From: Mytilus edulis
Taxonomy: Eukaryota; Mollusca; Bivalvia; Mytilida; Mytilidae
DNA: 64,000 nucleotides
Assembly (NCBI RefSeq): GCF_963676685.1
Contig: NC_092350.1
Location: 71,364,502 to 71,428,501 of the forward strand
Reading direction: 5' to 3'
A program made the position numbers and the translations under genes. The notes under the pieces are model-generated. The model saw only the letters and a program-made list of their open reading frames with translations, was not told the origin of the DNA and ran no database searches. Below are positions 60,010 to 64,000 of this stretch, one piece after another (within the stretch, counting starts at the first letter, position 1; each line of letters begins with the position of its first letter).

Positions 60010-60701
60010 TATGATTTTCCTCATTTTTTTCATAGATCATGTTGTTTGATTTTTATTCGCTTGAATTGACAAAAAACTAAATATATTGTAAGTGTTATTT
60101 TGGAATATTCGAACTTTGAAAAAAGATCAGCTTTGCAGAATTTCCTTTCAAAGTATCATTTTAACAGCCAAGTATCACACACAACTATCAAACGCTCTAA
60201 TATCTTATAAGTATATTACACTCTTTCGATTAAATACTATTTTTCTTACAATAAATTAATTTAAATTTGATTTAGGGATACAACATTTTTTTTTCCATAA
60301 TTGTGTAATGGTTCGTGTTCAATGTTCTAAAATCCCATATATAAATGTATAGAATCTTTATTAACTGGTCATACGGCCAAACTTATATAATATCGATAAA
60401 ACCCGTCATTAACTTCCTTATCTCAAATAGCATGAATACAGGATAGAACGTTCCTTTAATTTATTATGTTTATAGTCAGTTTAAAGATAAATATGTGGCG
60501 GCGTAACATTTGCATTTTCTTCTAAAGAAATATAAAAGGAAACATGATCAGTCATTTACACATGATCTGTATAAAATGACATAAAATCCGTAAGAAAATC
60601 GTTTGTCGTGTATAAATTTTAAGTTTCGGCGCTCTTTATAATAGAAATTTTATTGAATGCCTTTTTATTATTGAACTAAGGAACGTTAACATGTTAACAT
60701 A
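60010..60701. other. non-coding stretch
   Basis: No gene or clear repeat, apart from the patchy similarity of 60,530-60,600 to 46,637-46,700. Confidence 0.4.
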
Positions 60702-62497
60702 AACAGTTCTATGTTTCATTGGTTTAACAAGTCATTCTTTAAATGCGTGTCCAAAGTCAAGAGCCTGTAATTGGATATGGTTGTTGTCTGATACATACGT
60801 TTTCTATTGATTGTTTTAGAATTTACAGCAAAGCCGTTGGTTTACTTGTAATTAATTATTTCTCATTTATCATGACGGAACCTTTTAAAATGTACCTTAT
60901 GGTATTGATTTTGTTAATTTTTAAAAGCCAGTCAGTGATGTAAAGATGATTTAACCTGCGTTCCTTGTTTTTTTTTCAATTGTTCTCATATTGCCAATCA
61001 TCAGTGCAAATTTAAATTTAGATAATCTTAAAACAATTCATCAGTGTAGATTATTTTCATGAAAGGATGCGGTTAGTTGAATTACTATTCATTTCATAAT
61101 GTGAATGCATTGTTGAATTTAACTGAAATATCTGCATGTGACAAAACAATAATAAAGTCCGTATTCTAGATATAATTTGTGTTTAAGTCGTGTTGTTTTT
61201 ATTTTTTCCTTTTTCTATGGGGAGGGGGATTAATTTTTAAATTTTAAACCGTGTTCATTTAGTTTTCCACCCAGGTTCAACCCACAATTTTAAAAAAAAA
61301 AAAAAAACATTCAAAACCTTGTAAAAGTGAAAAGACGATTGTTTTTCGTTCATTAATATAGTGGAGCGTCGAATTTGTTAGATTTTGTAGACTTCTCCTA
61401 TTTTGAATTTACCTTCAAGTTGACAATCTGAATTTTTGTTAATACTTTTCAATCATTTGCAGGGTTTTAAGTCCATTTCCTTTGTTTTTGTTTACTTTTT
61501 AATCAATCACAATTATGTTTTAAAACGTGTTTGTAGTCACAATTTGTTGTTGGTTTCTCAGATATCCTGTTTCCATAATAATATAAAAAAGAAGATGTTG
61601 TATGATTGCCAATGAGACAACTATCCACAAAAGATGATAATAGAATAAGTAGACAGCTCTCTCACAACCAAAAACCCCTAACTGTAAAAATATAAGGGCA
61701 TACACTACAGGCACGGGGACACATTCTACTGAATCCACACAGCACGAGTAACAAACCCTGCAGAAAATATAAAAAAGAAGATGTGGTATGATTGCCAATG
61801 AGACAACTATCCACAAAAGATGATAATAGAATAAGTAGACAGCTCTCTCACAAGCAAAAAACCCCTAACTGTAAAAATAACCCCATTTTACCTAACATTA
61901 GAAATCTGTTATTAATAATCATGCAATCTCAATCAGCAAAAATAGCCTAAACAGAGTTTTGAGATTAAAAAGAAAAAATATATCTGTATGATTTGGATCA
62001 TTGAAAATCAAACCTATATATTGAATACAGGTCCGTGTTACACATTTAAGCATGAATGTGTATATCTCACCTGTTATTACTATTGATTAGATTCGTTGTA
62101 AACTGCCTTATTCATTTGTTATTTTACATTCGGGATAAAGACGTCGTTCATATTCAATTACAAGTTATCCATTTTGCATTGTAACTATTTTTCTTCTATA
62201 ATTACAGGAAAAAAACATATTTTATGACAAGAGATACAATAATATCTGTTAAATCCTTAACCTTGGGTCAGTTGTAAAACGGTTTTAAGTCATGCGTTAA
62301 ATCGATATTTAAATCTAATATATATTACCTGTTCAAGGACGAAGTGTAAAGTCATTTCGTAATCAATTGTTTGCACATCAATGGATTTTTACACATGTTT
62401 TTATAATATCAAAAGAATGTAAATCTTAATCACAACATGCACGAACGTCTAGCTAGGTTTTCCTCATTCATGCCTTATGTATTTTATAACCCGGTTT
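60702..62497. repeat. segmental duplication, copy B
   Basis: Counterpart of 54,905-56,415 in the same orientation, longer by the 299-bp insertion at 61,582-61,880. Homology ends next to the perfect hairpin at 62,499-62,544. Confidence 0.85.
61582..61880 (-). mobile_element. SINE-like insertion, partial head-to-tail dimer
   Basis: Present in copy B and absent from copy A, so its borders are exact; flanked by AATAA on both sides. It consists of a 186-bp unit followed by 113 bp of the same unit (both beginning TATAAAAAAGAAGATGT). On the minus strand each unit ends in GATAGTTGTCTCATTGGCAA and CATACCACATCTTC, the end of the dispersed SINE-like family. Confidence 0.85.
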
Positions 62498-62498
62498 C

Positions 62499-62544
62499 TC
62501 TGATATATCTTTTAATGGTGCTTACCATTAAAAGATATATCAGA
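62499..62544. repeat. perfect hairpin, 21-bp arms, 4-nt loop
   Basis: TCTGATATATCTTTTAATGG plus T, loop GCTT, then the exact reverse complement. It sits at the right border of segmental duplication copy B. Confidence 0.9.
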
Positions 62545-63686
62545 TACTTTGCAAATGCACGACCAACTTCGATTCTCGAACATAAACTATCACGTAAAAC
62601 ATGTTGGTGTTTAGTACAGACACAGACACATCGTATCGGTCACCATAATATCTAAAGTATCTATTTCAGCCGTTCATCGTTAAAAAATCTTTTGAATCAG
62701 TATGTGTGTCACACGCGAATTCTGGATTTCTTTTTTGTTGATACAAATTGATGTGGATTATGGAATGATTGTTATTTCGTGGATATGTGATACAAGTCTA
62801 TAAAATTATATGTCGTTGATTATTTAATTCAATGTAAACTTAAACCCACAAATCTATGAATATCGTTATCAAAAATAAAAAAAAAAATTGTTTTATTTTT
62901 ACCAAGGCACTGTAAATTTCTTTTCCACTTATGAGTTTGAAAATTCTCTTGGCTTCTTATTCTACGGTTTATATGTTTTAAATGGACTAGTATATTATTA
63001 ATATATGCGTTTCGCTGTGATTTTTCGTCAACTAAAAATATCGCTCTAAACTGATAATCTACAAAATGGATATACATGCTTTGATACAAAATGATCGATT
63101 GCTATTCAACTTCATTATCTTTGAACCTCGTTGGCATGTCCATATTCCGCCCTGGCATTAGTGTGCATTTACCCATCATCTTCAGCTACTGAGAACGATC
63201 AATATAACAATACCAATAAAGGTCCTTATCTAATTTATTGTCAAAAGTTAGTAGGTGTAGATTTAACTAGTTTGTATCATAACAGGCTACCAACGGGATA
63301 TAAATCTCGTTCGAATATCTGCCTAATAGTTTTGAACAAATGAAGATCATCTTAACTTATCAACATAAATGATGGGGAAAAAACCAAATGTTTGCTAATC
63401 TTTTATTCAAATTTAAACTCTTTAAAGCACGGTATGTATTTAGTTTTATATACATGTATGTGGTTAGTATGGCAAAATTATAACACAAATGGTTTACTGA
63501 CATGAAAAGAAAATTAAGTATTTATATTTGCTAAAGCAATAGTTTATCTTTATAAGACGAAGTAATAATATTTACATATTGTCTCTTAACAAAACATCTA
63601 ATTAAACACAAATAAAAACCCAAATGCATACCGGAATTCCTTGTACATAATTAACGATACATGGTGTTAAATAGAGGACATATTCA
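62545..63686. other. 3' flank of Toll-like receptor gene 2
   Basis: Non-coding; from about 63,350 homologous to the 3' flank of the first receptor gene. Confidence 0.6.
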
Positions 63687-64000
63687 CTAATAAGATTTGA
63701 TTGCCCTTATAAGCTGTTCCCAAAAGACAACGTCACCGTACTCATCATTTGGATACTCAATATATGATTGACAATGAACCAGTTCCAGTATTTGAAGTGG
63801 AAGATCGCAAGCAGAGATTTGCTCGTAAAATACTAGGAAAAGAATGTTCTCACAATTGCGTTCATAGATACTCTCCATTTTAGCCATATTATATTCGAAC
63901 ATACACCAGTACGAAGCTAAATATTTTGAAGACATTAAGACAATTGTTTTTCGGCTGTTATGAATTGCGGATGTAATGTTCGTGGCGATAACATTACCAG
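63687..64000 (-). CDS. Toll-like receptor 2, C-terminal TIR part (cut by window edge)
   Basis: Minus-strand frame open from the stop at 63,687 to the right edge (104 codons). It covers the second half of a TIR domain: ATNITSAIHNSRKTIV, YLASYWCMFEYNMAKMESIY, VVFWEQLIRAIKSY. Over the last 82 residues it differs from the receptor at 49,456-52,014 at only six positions, including Met-Ser-Ser-Lys for Met-Ser-Ala-Asn, so the two are close paralogues in the same orientation about 14.2 kb apart. The rest of the gene lies outside the window. Confidence 0.9.
   Translation of the reverse strand, partial: GNVIATNITSAIHNSRKTIVLMSSKYLASYWCMFEYNMAKMESIYERNCENILFLVFYEQISACDLPLQILELVHCQSYIEYPNDEYGDVVFWEQLIRAIKSY

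Noticed and set aside
61520-61816. Minus-strand frame of 98 codons with a repeated IVVSLAII segment
   Set aside because: It is produced by the tandem SINE-like insertion; the repeated protein segment is simply the repeated 186-bp unit.

Overview
The window looks like nuclear DNA of a bivalve mollusc, most likely a mussel (Mytilus-like). This is inferred from the very AT-rich, intron-containing, gene-poor sequence, from innate-immunity receptor genes of invertebrate type, from two classes of Penelope-like retroelement, and from short dispersed repeats and hammerhead-ribozyme-like relics of kinds known from bivalves. I could not run a database search, so the species is not proven. No prokaryotic features, tRNA or rRNA genes were seen.

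Layout. 1-13.8 kb: mostly non-coding and repeat-rich, with one candidate Ig-like exon (4000-4121) and two decayed retroelement fragments (5.4-6.9 kb and 10.9-11.5 kb). 13.8-17.0 kb, minus strand: a nearly full-length Penelope-like element with the nuclease domain before the RT (Naiad-like order), one 864-codon frame broken only by three stop codons. 17.4-21.6 kb, plus: a complete four-exon gene for a secreted PAN/apple-like plus C-type-lectin protein (243 aa). 22.6-25.8 kb, plus: a two-exon Crypton/DUF3504-type tyrosine recombinase gene with two frameshifts, surrounded by palindromic foldback elements. 30.3-36.2 kb, minus: a decayed scavenger-receptor cysteine-rich (SRCR) gene whose five exons have matching splice phases, cut at its upstream end by a retroelement. 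36.2-45.1 kb, plus: three head-to-tail copies of a canonical Penelope-like element (period about 3.53 kb), ending directly against a duplicated and broken copy of the lectin gene's third exon. 48.3-48.9 kb: a 590-bp terminal-inverted-repeat element. 49.5-52.0 kb, minus: an intact 852-aa Toll-like receptor. 53-62.5 kb: a minisatellite, a 1.1-kb non-autonomous hAT-like element with a perfect 8-bp target duplication, and a 1.5-kb segmental duplication. 63.7 kb to the right edge, minus: the TIR end of a second Toll-like receptor, close to the first in sequence.

How the parts relate. Secreted lectin, SRCR and Toll-like receptor genes, all types used in pathogen recognition, lie within about 50 kb, each with signs of duplication and loss. 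Retroelements and foldback elements sit at the edges of several rearrangements. The least ordinary observations are the co-residence of canonical and permuted Penelope elements, the relics of hammerhead ribozymes, the two 147-bp palindromes that share a core but not arms, and the hairpin exactly at a segmental-duplication breakpoint.
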